Below, in pieces: positions 12,387 through 25,837 of a stretch of 64,000 nt of DNA (positions within the stretch are counted from its first letter, which is position 1; each line of letters begins with the position of its first letter). A program made the translations under genes and the position numbers. The stretch comes from Impatiens glandulifera (Eukaryota; Streptophyta; Magnoliopsida; Ericales; Balsaminaceae): the NCBI RefSeq assembly GCF_907164915.1, contig NC_061868.1, positions 50,467,689-50,531,688 on the forward strand, written 5' to 3'. The notes under the pieces are model-generated. The model was given only the letters and a program-made list of their open reading frames with translations, was not told where the DNA came from and ran no database searches.

Positions 12387-15300
12387 CCAGTTAAGTTAAC
12401 CTATTTTGTTTGTTTGGAGCTCTGCAAGATTGAAAAATAAATATATATATTTTTTTTTGGAAAAATGATGGATGATGATGATGATGACAGAACATGTACA
12501 TTTTTGAAATTTTGTTTGAAAATGGTTCTTCTTGTAACTGTTAGGGTTACCCATCATTTACCTTTTTCTGCCTAGACAAGTCATGATGGGGTTCATTCAT
12601 ACACAGAGAGGAGAGGGGAAAGAAATATGATGAGAACCCCCACGTGAAGAGTTGTTTATTGGGGACTATTCATTCCATAGGAGTTGGAACTTGAAAAATG
12701 CAAAAATAGGTTGGGGGATTTACTCAAAATGAACCCAAAAAAAACGTTGTCTCTTTACACATTGCTAGTCCGCAGTTCTGCTGGATTGGTATTTTATTTT
12801 CAGACAATAATAGTTTGAGCTAGTGTCCAAATTCATATTGCCTGCTTGCTTGCTTTTTTAAAAGTGTGATACTTCATTTCCATGTTTTTGCTAAAAGCAC
12901 TAAAATAGGGAAGCATGATTTTTACCCTTCCACAATTCACCACCTCAAAAAAGTACTTCACAACAACAAACTTTAATCACGCCTTGCCTTGCCTTGCCTT
13001 GCTCCATTAGTTTGATTTATTACATGTTTATATATTAAACTTGCATTAATACTAATAGACAAGCTATAGCAAGGAATATAGGGCAAAATATGGTACAATT
13101 GTCTGGTGTAATCAATTTAATATTAGGTTGGTTTTAGAGTTGGCCTTATTTGGGATTATTCCAAATATTATTTGGGAAGAATTTTATTTGTTTATTCACA
13201 GATACGGTAATATAATCTCAGCTTGTGTAGGTTTGATTTAGTTTATATGCCTATTTTATTTAGTATTTTATATTTATAATATTATTTAATAATAAAAATT
13301 ATATATATATATATAACCTTATATATTTTTATTAATTTAATTTTAAATATTAATAAATGATTTATATTTTAAAAAATAGTATATTTGAAAATAAATTATA
13401 TTAATATATAATTTTAAATATTAATAGATCACTTAAATTAAAAATAAATTATATGAATATGTTAATTTTTATAAATATATAATTTTAAATATATTATATA
13501 TATATATTTAATAATATTAATATCAATTTCTTACTTTCATATTATAAATTAATTAAACTAAAAAATAGTTTATTTTAAAATAAATAGTATAAATATATTA
13601 TCTTTATAAGTTTTTATTAATATATATTTTTTAAATTTAATTAAACTTTGGTAATTTTTCTAGGGTATTCATAAGTACAATATTTTTTTTTGTCTCCATT
13701 TCTATTTTCAATTTTTTTTAAAAATATTTAGATGATTCACTCGTTTATGTACCTATTATTCGATGGCCATGATCATAGTCAATAGTTATTATATATCTTT
13801 TCACATTTTCAAACTCTCCTTTCTAACATAATATTTCAACCTTAAACTAATTTTAAGGTACTCTTACTTTATTAAAGATATAATTAATTTTAATTCTAAG
13901 TACTTTTAAATAATTAATTAAAGATATATTTTTCTTAATTATTTTATATATTAAATATATATTATAAATAATAAATAAAAGTATTTTGAAATGTATATTT
14001 TATTATTATAATAATTTTATAAAAATATTAAAAATAGTTGGAATAATGGAGTGAATGAATAAATGATTAGAAATATATTAAATAAATGAGAGAAAATAAA
14101 TAAAATAATTAAAAAAGAATGAAATAAATGAGAGATATTGAATAGAAAAATATTTAAAAGTGATTAGAGAAAAAACGTTGAGATTATAAGTTTAAACAAC
14201 GTTGAGAAGGGAGGTAAAAAGAAAATTAAGTTTAAACGCAAAAATGTGTTTAATTATAATTTTTTGCGTAAACTTATTACGAAAATTACAATAACATATT
14301 ATTAGCAAACGCATATATAAACGCCAAATCAAATTACATCTTCAATTATTTAAAATTATATGACCACTGTACGTATAAGATACATGAGGATGATCTTAGA
14401 TTGAGAGATATTGTAGGTCATATCAAAGTGTGAGATTGACTTGATATTGCATTGAAAAGAGATGGGGCCAATTATTTCTAAATGAAACATATATTTTTTT
14501 TATATATAATTGAAGAAAAATACTTTTAAGATAAAAATAATCAAATATTTAAAATGAATCAATTTTTCTAACTAGAGGTGTGGCACCTGATTAGATATTT
14601 AATTGTTGACCAAATAAATTCACCATATTTAATTAATCTGCATTTCTAGACCCAGAATTTAATAATTTTCCCCAAATACCCAATATCATTGGGTACATAC
14701 ACAAGTTTTTGTTACATAATTGGGACAGAAATACAGAATAACATTCATCCGATGTTCATTACAATTATTCAATTATTTTAAAAGAGTTTGACTTACAAGT
14801 CAATCTATACTAATTTTTTATTTTGATGATGAACTAATTTAATAAATATAAAAGTTATTTTTCCCGTATAATATGAGTAGAAATCACATCATTATCAATT
14901 CAATTCAACTAAAATCGAATGATTTAATGAACAACCTTTAAATTAAGTATTATAGAATTATTTGAATTGTTTCTATTATTAAGGGTTATTATGCAGCCGC
15001 TTAAGCATTAAGGGCCGCCCTTCCGGACACCCTAATTTTTCTTTTAAGAAAATTATTGTAAGTAGTTCTAAGATTAAGAAATAATGTAATAATGTTTTTT
15101 ATATATTTAATTAAGTTTGAAATATATTCTTATATATTATTTTATTTTACATTTACTTTTATTTGAAATGGTTGCTTTTACATTTTTTTTTTTAATTTAT
15201 ACAATAGATACATAAAATAATTTAAAATATTATAAAAATATAAAAAAAAAATTTTGAAAATATGCACAAATTTCTTTTACAATTTTTTTTTTTAATTTTC

Positions 15301-17519
15301 TAAATTATATTGCGGGTAAAATTTTCACCTTCGTATTGAGATAACTTCTCCAACTCTATTTTCAAACGACGACGCATATGCTTTGTTTTATTTTTAGACA
15401 ATGATATTGCAGACTAAGACAACGACATTGTTAATTATTTGTCTATTCTATATTTAGATATTGTGTGTTTGTTGTTTTCAAAATAATATCTAAAAAATAA
15501 TGAATATTGATATTGAAAGAGAGAAAAATATTTGATAGTTAATATAATTAAAATTTAAATAATATGATAGAGATTAAAAAACATAAAATATGATATCGTA
15601 ATACAAACCTGTAATATGTTTAATTTGACGAGCTAGACATGATTTAAAAAAAAAAAAGGTTATCCCCTGAGTGAAAATGAATTTAATTTGATTTGAAGAC
15701 ATTACATAATTAACCAATAAGAAGTTATCCCAAATTAAAATGAATTTAATTTGATTGGAAGACAAAATGAGTTTATTAGTCAAATATGCTCTAATTAAAA
15801 TCTGATAAACATAGTATAATTAAAATTTTAGGCGATCAATGATTTCAAATTAATTAACATTAGTGTTCAAATTTTGATATAGAATAAGAATTGTTCATAT
15901 TTAGAGTTATATTTTTTTTTTACTGTTTTAATGATTATAATTATTTAAAATAAAAATAAATATATAAAGCATAATTTTAAACAAAAATAAATGTACCATG
16001 AACAATTTTAAATAAAATAATATATAAGGAGATATTTAAAACATAGTTAAATGAGTAGATATTATCCCTAAAATTACAATAAAATTTAAGATATCTAATT
16101 AACTAAATGAATAAGTTACGTTAAATTTAATAAAATAAATATTAATATTTTTAATATATAAAAAAATAATAATAATAATCCCTTTATATTATTAATATTA
16201 AGATTTAAAAAAATATAGAGAATGAAAAGTAAGTGTACATTATATCTTAATACACAATGTGGTACAATATATCTTAAAAAGATTGTAATGGTCACATTAT
16301 TATATAAGAAAGCTAAAGTAAGACCGACACAATCAAGGGTAATCTTCATTAAATTTGACAGCGAGAATAAATATATACTCTTTGTTGGGCAATTTGTTAT
16401 CAAAAACATTTTATTAAATGTTAATTAATATGCCTTCTGCTCTCCTTTCTTCCACAAAAAGAGTAAAACGATATTTTTGCCTGATTGGAAATTCTTTTTC
16501 CTTGTTATTAGATAATATTATATAATGCATAATAATAATAATAATAATAATTAATCTTCAACTAAACTAGTGCTCTAATCAGAACAATTAGTCTTTTAGT
16601 ACTTGTATTGTTTTTAAAATTAATTTCTTACAAAAATTATCATATTAATACATTTTTAACTCTATTAAATATATATATATATATAATATGTTTAACTTTT
16701 TATAATACTCACATCGATTGGTCCCATTATTAGGTGTCGTTTTTATTTATTTAAACTATCTACTTCTGAGAAAAATATTATAAGTTTGTATTAATAAATA
16801 AGTAATTTTTGTAGAAAGTTTAATATTCAAATATTGGTAAACAAATAGATATTTGTTATAATTTTCATTCAATATTATGTTATTAAAAAAATGATAAAAG
16901 TTATAATTGAAAGTAATTTATATGTACAATAATTTTTTGTATGAATCATTATCTCAATATTTTGAATTAATGATTATATTATATACATGGTATATTCATG
17001 TGTTATTTATAATTGATGATTACACAATTAAAATGGTTATGTTTTTATCTTTCTGTTATATAGACAATTTATTTATTTATTTTTGTAACTAGGGTTATTT
17101 CCATGGAAGAGAAATCACATGTTGACTGTAAATTCAGTATTATGAAAATTAAAATTGATTTGTTTGATTTAATTAGTCATTTTATATTTTAGAACATGAA
17201 TGAAGTTATTTTCATTTATTTAAAGTATAAAAATGTATTTAATGGCTCTAAAAATATACAGGAGAGGAAACAGTACATAGCCCGGTATTTACGCTGACAA
17301 ACAGTTATAGTGGAAAGAGAAAATGGAGTAGAGATGGTACATATACGAATACCCACCCGGCCCATACCATATACGCCTTCTCCAGTCCCCCGCAGCAGGG
17401 TAGTTTTCCCCATTAACCGTCCGTCCGTCCGTCCGCACTGTGCAAGAGCGTGCGTAGTAGTTTCATCCATTCATTCATTCATCTGTATCTATCTATCTAT
17501 CTATATCGCTTTACCCAAA
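12387..17519. other. 5.1 kb intergenic region, no gene seen
   Basis: Begins with the 3' UTR of the RPAP3-like gene (ATGATG repeat near 12465, AATAAA near 12436). From about 13200 to 17200 it is very AT-rich with scattered AT microsatellites, an AAT repeat near 16530, and no coding or RNA gene I can support. A short GC-rich patch at 14993-15035 (AAGGGCCGCCCTTCCGG region) stands out and may be the end of an unrecognised transposon. The KNOX core promoter occupies the last few hundred bases. Confidence 0.5.
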
Positions 17520-17530
17520 ATATATAAAAC
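17404..17530 (+). promoter_or_regulatory. Probable KNOX core promoter with TATA box and short tandem repeats
   Basis: A TATA-like ATATATAAAA lies at 17520-17529, followed by a pyrimidine-rich CT tract at about 17532-17570, a common plant transcription-start context. Just upstream are (GTCC)n near 17418-17434, (ATTC)n near 17467-17481 and (TATC)n near 17486-17505. The distance to the KNOX ATG at 18074 implies a 5' leader of about 500 bases, possibly with an intron (donor-like CAG|GTATTC at 17673). Inferred, not proven. Confidence 0.45.
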
Positions 17531-17623
17531 TTTCTCTCTCTTTCTTCTTCCTTCCTTCCTTCTGCTTTACTATTACTGTTGTTACTTTCTTCTCTATAGA
17601 TTAGAAAGTAAGTAAGTAAGAAC

Positions 17624-17629
17624 ATGTGA
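17624..17629 (+). promoter_or_regulatory. Start-stop upstream ORF (ATGTGA) in the KNOX leader
   Basis: An ATG followed directly by TGA lies about 100 bases downstream of the proposed TATA box and 450 bases upstream of the KNOX ATG. If it is in the mature leader, ribosomes would initiate and terminate at once, a minimal uORF type known to stall ribosomes in plants. The start-site position is inferred. Confidence 0.35.
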
Positions 17630-18073
17630 GGTCTCTTTCATCATCAACTCAGTCACGAACTATCGACATCTCAGGTATTCTTTCTATCTATCTATCTATC
17701 TATCTATCTACCTATCTATCTGGATTCTTCTTCTCCTTCTATCATCATTCTAAATCTCATCAACTAGATACAGTTTTCCCCCACTCACATGCCGCGGATC
17801 ACATTATTATACTAGTTTATATTTTATGTTCGTAGGATAATTCCGGAACTCGCTATCTAGCTATTATTAGATAGATCATGCCAAAACATTCTTAATCAAA
17901 CAAGAAACAGATCGATCGATCGATCGATGCCATCAGAATGTATTTTCGTCTAATTAAATGTTCAATTATGGAAATCAAATGTATCCGGATTCAGGATTAT
18001 TATTCAGGATTGATTTGACCAATTGATCGCCCGATCAAACTCCCAAACGGAGATTTACTGTTCACAGAGTGAA

Positions 18074-18529
18074 ATGGACGATTTCTACAGGCTACACTCT
18101 TCGATTTCGTGCTCAGATGATGATATCGCCGTTATGACTACTGGCCTTCCTACTGCTGTTGATAGTTTGTTACGATTCGAGATGCCAGAAATGGAAGAGG
18201 AGGAGGAGGAGGAGGATGCCATAGGTAAAGATGTACCTGATCTGATTAAAGCTCAGATCGCCGGCCATCCTCTTTATCCAAAGCTAGTTTCCTCTTATGT
18301 CGAATGCAAAAAGGTGATTGATTGTCTCTTAGTTTTCTACCATAACAGCACAGCATGTTCTTAATTAGATTACTGTCTATGAATTGCTGCTGCTATATAT
18401 GTATAATAGGTCGGAGCACCGCCAGAATTCGCTTCACTGCTTGAAACCACCAGCAAAGATAACATCCTACTTCCAATCAGTTATCACTGTGAGATCGGAG
18501 AAAATCCCGAACTAGATGACTTCATGGTA

Positions 18530-18616
<87 letters not shown>

Positions 18617-21600
18617 TCGCGTAAAGCTGGTATTCGTCCGGCATGTTGTAGCATTAATTCGATTCTGAAACGATGAATAACATTCTTCTTCTATAACCTG
18701 CAAATGCAAGTTACTAAGCCTGTTTTCATCATCCTTCTTCTGCATGTAGTAATTAAACTATTGTTAGATTTTTTTTTTTATATGATAAGAGAGGATAAGG
18801 TCTCCTCAGTCAGTCAGACATGAGAATAATTAATTAATTTTATTTTCAAGTTGCAAGTAAAATTAATTTCAGCAATAAGCTTTCTGAATTGAAATTGATC
18901 CATTGAAGGAATCATATTGTGAGATTCTGCATATATACAAGGAGGAGCTGTCGAAGCCCTTCGATGAAGCCCAAACATTTCTGTCCAATATTGAGTTGCA
19001 GCTCAGTGACCTCTGCAAGGGAACCACCACGACTACGACCTCCTTCAACTTTGCCGACTATCATTCTGGTAAGTCTCTTCTTCCTTCTACCAATCGCATG
19101 TTATTCACCGGAATTTACCTACCCTAGCTAAACAAATAGAAAGCAAATTTATATCATCGATAAGTGTGTTTTATTTGGCGAATGAAGTATACATATATAG
19201 CTTAATTAGGTAGAGATTCATTTTTATAAGTTAAATAAAAATTATTAGTATAAAATTTTACAGATATTTAAATTATATAAATACTTTTGTAATATATTAT
19301 ATTTAAATAATTTTATTTATGTACTGTACAGGGCTTGTTCGGATTCTTTTTTTAAATCAAATAATAATTATCCATCTTTATCCATTAACTAAAATACTAA
19401 TTTGAATATTTTATATATTAATATTTTTTTTAGATATGTTACTAAAAGATTGAATATAAAACAAACAAGCCCTTGAAACTGCTGAAATGTAGAACCTATG
19501 AGCTGTACGTGTAGTTCCGACCGTACTTCATGGCCTGCCGGAGCACCATAACTCACGCTACATGATACATCTTTCACTGGCTGTGTTGTCTTTTCTAACT
19601 CCCCCTTTTCATTACCCATGCTTTTGTTTATCTCAAGAATATATGCATAGTACAGTTTTTTTTATATATATATTTTATGACTGTTTTAATTAAAAGTTAT
19701 TTAAAATATTTACAATACTAGAGCTTGTTTGATTTTTTTTTTAATCTGGATTTTGGATAAAATCTTTGTTTGTATAACTTAATTTGTAAAAACTAGTTTT
19801 TTAAAGTTTAATGACTACTCTATCATCTAAATAGATTAGATAAAAGATGAGAGAGAAGATATTAAATAATATTTTAGTGAATAAAATAGTGATGGGATAG
19901 ATGAAGCCAAAAAAAGAAAAAATATTGGGTTTTGGATAAAATTTCCAAAAAAAACTAATATCAAACAAGTTCTAATGCTAGGTTTTCCTAATTGTGTTCA
20001 CCTAATATTTAAAACAGATGAAGTTCATCCTAATGTTATCTTTTTCCTTTTTAATCTCATTGCAATCACGATTCAAATCAGATCAATATAATTGTGTGAT
20101 TACTTGTATGAATGCCTTATTTACTTTGGGATTATTTGAATAATCTGAGTTGATTTTTTTCAAATAACCCTGTTTTATGTGATTTTGAAAAAATGAGTTA
20201 TTTTGGATAAATTTGAATCCAGAGAGTGAATTGCAGTAAATTTGAAGTAACATTTTCAAAAAATATTATAAGGAATTAATTTGATGGTGAAATTGTACGT
20301 ACAACTATAAAAATATTGGTTAGAGTTATTAGAAATAGACTAATAGAGTTGATGATGATATTTGAGAATTGATCTTGTATTCTCTTGTCCTGGATATGAA
20401 CTTCTTTGGTGATTTGTTGAATTTTGGATTCAATTAGATTATTTCTAAATACTCTTGAAAAGAAATAGATTATTGGATGATCAAATTATTCTTAGTATTC
20501 ACATATTTTTAAATGAAAAGAAAAATAAATATATTTTTGTATAAATTGAGAATTTGAATTATTTAATGGAATGATATATATTAGTTTATTTGGATTTAAT
20601 TCACATCAAACAAGACCTTGGTCTAAACGTGATGATGATGGTTGTTTGTAATATTTTTTTCTCAGATATATACTATTCAAAATATTCATTTCTCAGCTCC
20701 CCTCTTTGTAATATTTACTTCTCTAGAACTCTATTGTACCTTTATCATTTGAAAAAGTGAGATATTTTATCATTGACTCATTGTTCTAAGACCACACACT
20801 TGTGTTCAAGGAAAACCAAACCAATTAGTCACAAGTAAACATTGTTTGCCAAGATCTAAAAGACCTCAACATCATAAGAAACATAATTTCCTGAAAAAAA
20901 AAAGAAGAAAAAAACGTCAACTACATCTTTTGTGTTACCGCCACCACTTTGTGAGAACTCTATTTTACTTATTGACAAAATATTATAATCTTCCTATTAT
21001 TTTGTTTATTAATATAAATATTTTTACATTTAGTAGAACTTATGATATTACATATTAAATGTAGGAATCATCATTTGTTTTTATATATATATCACTATCA
21101 GAAGTCACTTTTTTCTGTTTCTATAGATTCTTCTTTGACCATAAGAAAAAATAGTAATAAGTACAATTTGTTCACGTGCAAGCTGCAGATTCACATATTT
21201 TTTGTATTTAACACTTAATTACTCATCCCCATGCACTTAAAGATCACAAATTTGAAATGGTAGGCAACAATTTGATAGATGTATTCTACCCCCCTTTATT
21301 TTGGCTGGTCAATTCAGTCTAATATGTCTGTAAAATAATATTGGAACTTGCAGTTCTGACTGCTCCAGCTAAGAAAAGTTCTGTAGTCTGATTCTGTAGT
21401 AGAACTTTAACTTTTGGTTATTTTTTTAGTTTCTTACAATTATTTTATTCTCATTTAAAGAAGAGACCTGCGTGAAAACTGTTGAGCCAAGTCACCACGT
21501 CAATCCATTTTCAACATGAAATTGTACAACATATTTATTTACTATTTTTCCCCTTATTCCCAAAAGAGCCTATACCAACACATAGATGTAGACAAAAAAT

Positions 21601-24600
21601 TGGCAATAATTTGTAATGATAAGAAAAATTATATTATTGATACCCATTTTTTGTCAAATATTTTTCTTAGAAATCGTTGAGACAATACTGATATTGTTAA
21701 GGGACTCGGATAGTACTTTAGTGTTGGTGGTGAGTTTCAACAAATAAGTTGAATTAAGAATTTTTGGCTGATTTGTTTTACTGATTGTGAGTGGCATTAT
21801 GAACCAGATTAAAGTCAATTGTAGACAAGTTACTGCTCTATTGTTAGGGTTTTAGGGATTTTTTTTTGGTTTGTTTTTTGCTAATAAGAATAAACTATTT
21901 GTGCTTCATTTCAATGACTTCTAATTTAGGGTTCCGCGACCTTTGCCATAATCAGTATTATTAATACAATTGCTTAATTTGGAAAAGAAAAATCTTAAGG
22001 TTCTAATTTGGAAAAGAAATTCTAAGCCTTAAGAACCTTAAGAATTAAGATTTATTATAATTATTTTATTTTCCTTGGGGGTAGAAGGTGTCCTGGTTTG
22101 ATTTGGTGCAAGGCTCTTTTGGCATTTGATTTTATGAGTTTATAATATTGCCATTTGATTTGCTGTTGTTTCATGCTTTTGAGGCTTATTTTTTCCTTCA
22201 AAGGATGCTTGTCTCTTGTTGTTGCATTGTATTGTAATGGAGCATCCCACCACATTTTTACTCACAAAGTCGCTATCATCACGACTGTGACTAGTGAAAA
22301 GTTCTCTACCTTTTTCACAAAAAACACGGGGTTAGAATTAGAAACATCAAGAAAAAACAAGAATACTTTAAACTCATTTACATTATTCTTTTGAATAATA
22401 CTGATCTATTAAACTCCACGCCTTGTTGGCACAAATTTGAATACTTGTAGTTGAAAATATAATATTTACCCAGCCTGCAACTATGTGATGAATTAAGAAG
22501 ATTATTAGATGGGCAGTATTAATATACCTTAGTATGCATCTTAATTCACATGGGTTTCTTTTCAAGCGAGCATTAAGGATGTACAGCCTTAATGCTCCAA
22601 TTGGAGTTATTTGTTAAGATGAGTGGAAGTAATAAAAAAATATGTGATGCTTACAAATATCAATCTATCTCTTTAAAATATATAGGGTGAGAGTGTGAGA
22701 CCATGAATACAATTCTTTATACACTATTTTTAATAATTTCCTCAACATGTACTACATTCCAGACTCAGCAGTGGGCCTTATTGGTCCCAATGGCACCACA
22801 AAGCTTGATATTCCAAATTTCAAACTGGTTTAATGGCTTTTGAAAAGTTTTTCCTTCATTTTTTTTGGAATTAAAGGAGAACTAGCATGACACCTCACAG
22901 TCATGACCCCCGCTTAAACTCAAAACGCTTCTAGATGGAATCGAACCCGTGACCTTTTGGTCTTTTAAGCCGACATTTACCACTGACTACTTTGGTGGGA
23001 TAAAAGTTTTTCCTTCATTCTTATGATCCACCGAATTATAATAGGGAGTTTCCGCATTTGTGGCCACTAATGTTTATTTGCATCTTAATTTTCACTTTTC
23101 GATAGACAATTGGAGATGCAAAAGTTAAAATTTCTAAAGAACTGCAACTAATCATGTCTAAGAGAGAAAGTTGGGCAAATTAAATGCTGCTTGAAACTGG
23201 AGACCAATAGGAACAAATTTACCTTATTTGGAAACATCTTCAGAAGTGTACTTCCAAATATACCAATTGTTTTTATTTAAACAATTCCTCTTTCTTTACG
23301 AGCTGAATCCACTTCTTTTCAAGCTATAACATGCTTAATGTCCTTAAAATACTTTGATTTCAGCTGATGTTTCCATATAATCTGAAGGAACTATGAAGTG
23401 AAAGATAATTGAAAGTACTTTCATGTTCTAACATCCCAGACACCTAAACTTCCTTTTATGGAGTTTTTTAGGTTGGACTAGGGTATAGAGATATATAGTA
23501 ATTATTTATGAAGTTAGCATTGTAATTAGTTTTAGTAGAGAAGGGAAGCAATATATAAATGGTAGGTGTATTATATGAAGGCATTATGTTGATTATGTAT
23601 GAACTGATATATGCTTTTCTCATCTCCAAGGTAATCTAAGTTATTCTTATTCTCATCTAAAAGTTTTTCACTATTTCTCTAGATCATAATTTTCTAACTG
23701 CTTTATTATGTTACTACTACCTAGTACCTACCTTAATTGGTCAGTTTTCCTAACTGTGTTTCTTTTGGTACAAGATGAAAGAGGGTGTTCATCAGACGAG
23801 GATTTCTGTGGCAGAGATGTAGAACCCGCTGAAAGCCAAGAGTCTTCCAGTACTCATGTGAACGATCAGGAGTTGAAGGAAATGCTGATGCAGAAATACA
23901 GTGGAAATCTCAGTGGCTTGAGGAAGGAGTTCTTGAAGAAAAGGAAGAAGGGGAAGCTACCAAAGGATGCAAGGATGACATTACTCGACTGGTGGAACAA
24001 CCACTACAGATGGCCATATCCCACGGTATCCTCTTACTCATTTTTTATTTTGAAGATAGAAAGCATTAACTATTCACAAAATTTGAAAACGATAAAAAGC
24101 GTCCCTCAAGCCAATAGATATTGGGAAATAGTCAAATTCTTTCTTTCATTATAAGACACGAAATATGCCTCCACTAAAATATATAATACATCAAACCACC
24201 TTTTACCCAATAAAGCATGAGCTTTCCTCGTACAGAACAATAGATGAATATTCCAAAATCCCCAAACTCTAAAGAAGCACAAAGAAAATTAATTATTAGG
24301 TTGTAACTGATTGAACAAAGTGATTAGCTTAGGGTTCTCCTCTTCATCCTCCATTGTCCAAGAAAAGGACCCAATTTTAGATGGTTTCTGGTAGAGACAT
24401 CTTTTATTGACTCTTAAAACAATCTCTTTAACCTTGAAAGTTTTATTCTTTTTCTTTCCAATCCTTCCAAAACATCTCTCCTCCCCATGCTTCAAATTGT
24501 TCATCAGCTCTTGTTTCCAATTTGTGTCTTCCTCTCAGTGCTTTTAGTAAAACTACTATTTTTACTTTTTGTCTTTTAGCCTGGTGCTTTGTGTTTTTCT

Positions 24601-25837
24601 ATCTCGAAGATACCCCCGGTTATAAATCCACAATATTTTGAATATTTGCCCCATATATTAGTCCCAAAATTGATCTTGTTTTCTCTCCCTAATTTACATT
24701 TTCATATAAATACAAATTTTTCAATGATGTCTTCCTGGCAGGCAACACTCTAGACAATGTGCCTACAAAGTAACGAGAATAAAACCTAGGATGGGGATAT
24801 TTGTATCAGTTAATTACTTCATATCTTTTGGTTGATGAAAAGTGAGTTTTGAAATGTTTATGAAAAAGAAAAAATATTATGATGTTTGATGGCTACATGG
24901 CAGTGAAATAAATTTTAATCTTAGCTCCATATATTTTCTGTCTGGGGGTTATTAGGACAAGGTGAATTATAGTTTATGTGAATTTGAAGTGATTCTATAT
25001 TCACTTCCAAATAGGCTAAAAAACAGGTTAATATAGGCCTCATAGGACAATCCTCATCTGCCTTTGGGTCAAAATTGACCGTGTTTGGTGTTTTGGGCTG
25101 ATACACGACCATTTCAAGCTGTTTTAATTTGTTTTGTTTGTTTTATTAGAAACCATATTTCTCTGAATTTGTATCTGGAAGAGTTTCACAAAGAAATCTA
25201 AATCTCAGTTTATTTAATGAAACAGGTTCATTTAATTTGATTTAATAATGTCGTGTTTCATATTTCAGTTTAAAAACATAAATATATTTTAATTTGTATA
25301 CACAATGTGGGTAATTGAAATGGTTTAAATGAGATAAGTAGGAAATTAGTCAATTCTCCATGATAAAATAGGACCATTATATATTTTCACTCACATCAGC
25401 CCACTCTGCTTGGAACCTATTGTTTACTTCTGTTTCTAGTTGAAGAAAGCTTAAATTTGAGAAGATGACCGACTTATGATCATAGCTCCTTGATTAGGGC
25501 AGCCTACAATTTAACTGCCCTTAAGTTGAGCTCTACCAGTTAAAGTACATTTAATTTAGTTTCAGTTTCAAATAATGTTTGTTGAGTATAAACATATATA
25601 TATATATATATATAATGGGGACAGGAAGAGGAGAAAACAAGTTTGTCGGAGGCGACTGGATTAGACCAGAAACAGATAAACAATTGGTTCATAAACCAGA
25701 GAAAGCGGCATTGGAAACCATCAGAAGACATGAGATTCGCCCTCATGGAAGGTGTCGGTGGAGATCTTGGTGGAGGAGGAGCACCCATATACTATGATGC
25801 TGATCATGTAGTAGGAAATGGAAATTTCCACCTTTGA
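18074..25837 (+). CDS. Class I KNOX (KNOTTED1-like) TALE homeobox protein
   Basis: Five exons (18074-18313, 18410-18526, 18909-19068, 23775-24025, 25625-25837) give 326 residues. A Glu run sits at 41-47. KNOX1 (about 56-92, with [20 protein letters not shown]) and KNOX2 (about 113-156, with ELDDFMESYCEIL) form the MEINOX domain. The ELK domain starts at 205. The homeodomain (about 227-289) has the TALE Pro-Tyr-Pro insertion and recognition helix [12 protein letters not shown]. The product is a nuclear DNA-binding regulator of shoot meristem maintenance that pairs with BELL proteins. The MEINOX half resembles the KNAT2/KNAT6 branch, while the tail (MRFALMEGV, no typical branch ending) leaves the subfamily open. 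Intron 3 is 4.7 kb and lies before the ELK exon, the usual large intron. A longer in-frame reading upstream of 18074 starts only at a TTG and was rejected. Confidence 0.95.
18536..18615. repeat. Compound (TC)n(TA)n microsatellite just after the KNOX exon 2 donor
   Basis: About 25 bases of TC repeat run into about 55 bases of TA repeat, starting roughly ten bases after the exon 2 splice donor at 18527. Likely length-polymorphic. Confidence 0.95.
19331..19472. mobile_element. MITE-like inverted-repeat element, KNOX intron 3
   Basis: GGGCTTGTTCGG at 19331 is mirrored by ACAAACAAGCCC ending at 19472, enclosing 142 bases of AT-rich non-coding DNA. The terminal sequence resembles hAT MITE ends, but no matching target-site duplication was seen, so the boundaries are uncertain. 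Confidence 0.45.
19721..19972. mobile_element. hAT-type MITE, KNOX intron 3
   Basis: Terminal inverted repeats GAGCTTGTTTGAT at 19721 and ATCAAACAAGTTC ending at 19972 differ at one position. The flanking 8 bases, caatacta on the left and taatgcta on the right, agree at 6 of 8, as expected for a worn hAT target duplication. Subterminal GGATTTTGGATAAAAT recurs near both ends (about 19746 and 19927). There is no coding capacity. Confidence 0.65.
20000..22842. other. Remainder of KNOX intron 3, no gene seen
   Basis: Nothing coding, and no RNA gene recognised. The intron is AT-rich with several short stretches resembling hAT-MITE ends (for example CATCAAACAAGACC near 20606) that I could not pair into full elements. 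Confidence 0.4.
22861..23001 (-). mobile_element. Complete tRNA-derived SINE with perfect 18-base target duplication
   Basis: The segment is bracketed by identical AAAAGTTTTTCCTTCATT at 22843-22860 and 23002-23019. On the minus strand it begins with a tRNA-like head holding an A-box-like TAGTCAGTGGTAA and a good B box (GGGTTCGATTCC), continues into a non-tRNA body containing GTCATGACTGTGAGGTGTCA, and ends in a short A-rich tail (the T run at 22861-22867 on the plus strand). It is 141 bases long, typical of short plant SINEs. It sits antisense in KNOX intron 3. The unmutated duplication suggests recent insertion. Confidence 0.88.

Noticed and set aside
18023..18073. N-terminal extension of the KNOX protein by 17 residues
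   Set aside because: The frame is open but begins with TTG; the first ATG (18074) gives the start typical of KNOX proteins (MDDFYRLH).
22861..23001. Functional tRNA gene in the KNOX intron
   Set aside because: The tRNA-like head is followed by a non-tRNA body and A-rich tail and flanked by target duplications, so it is a SINE.
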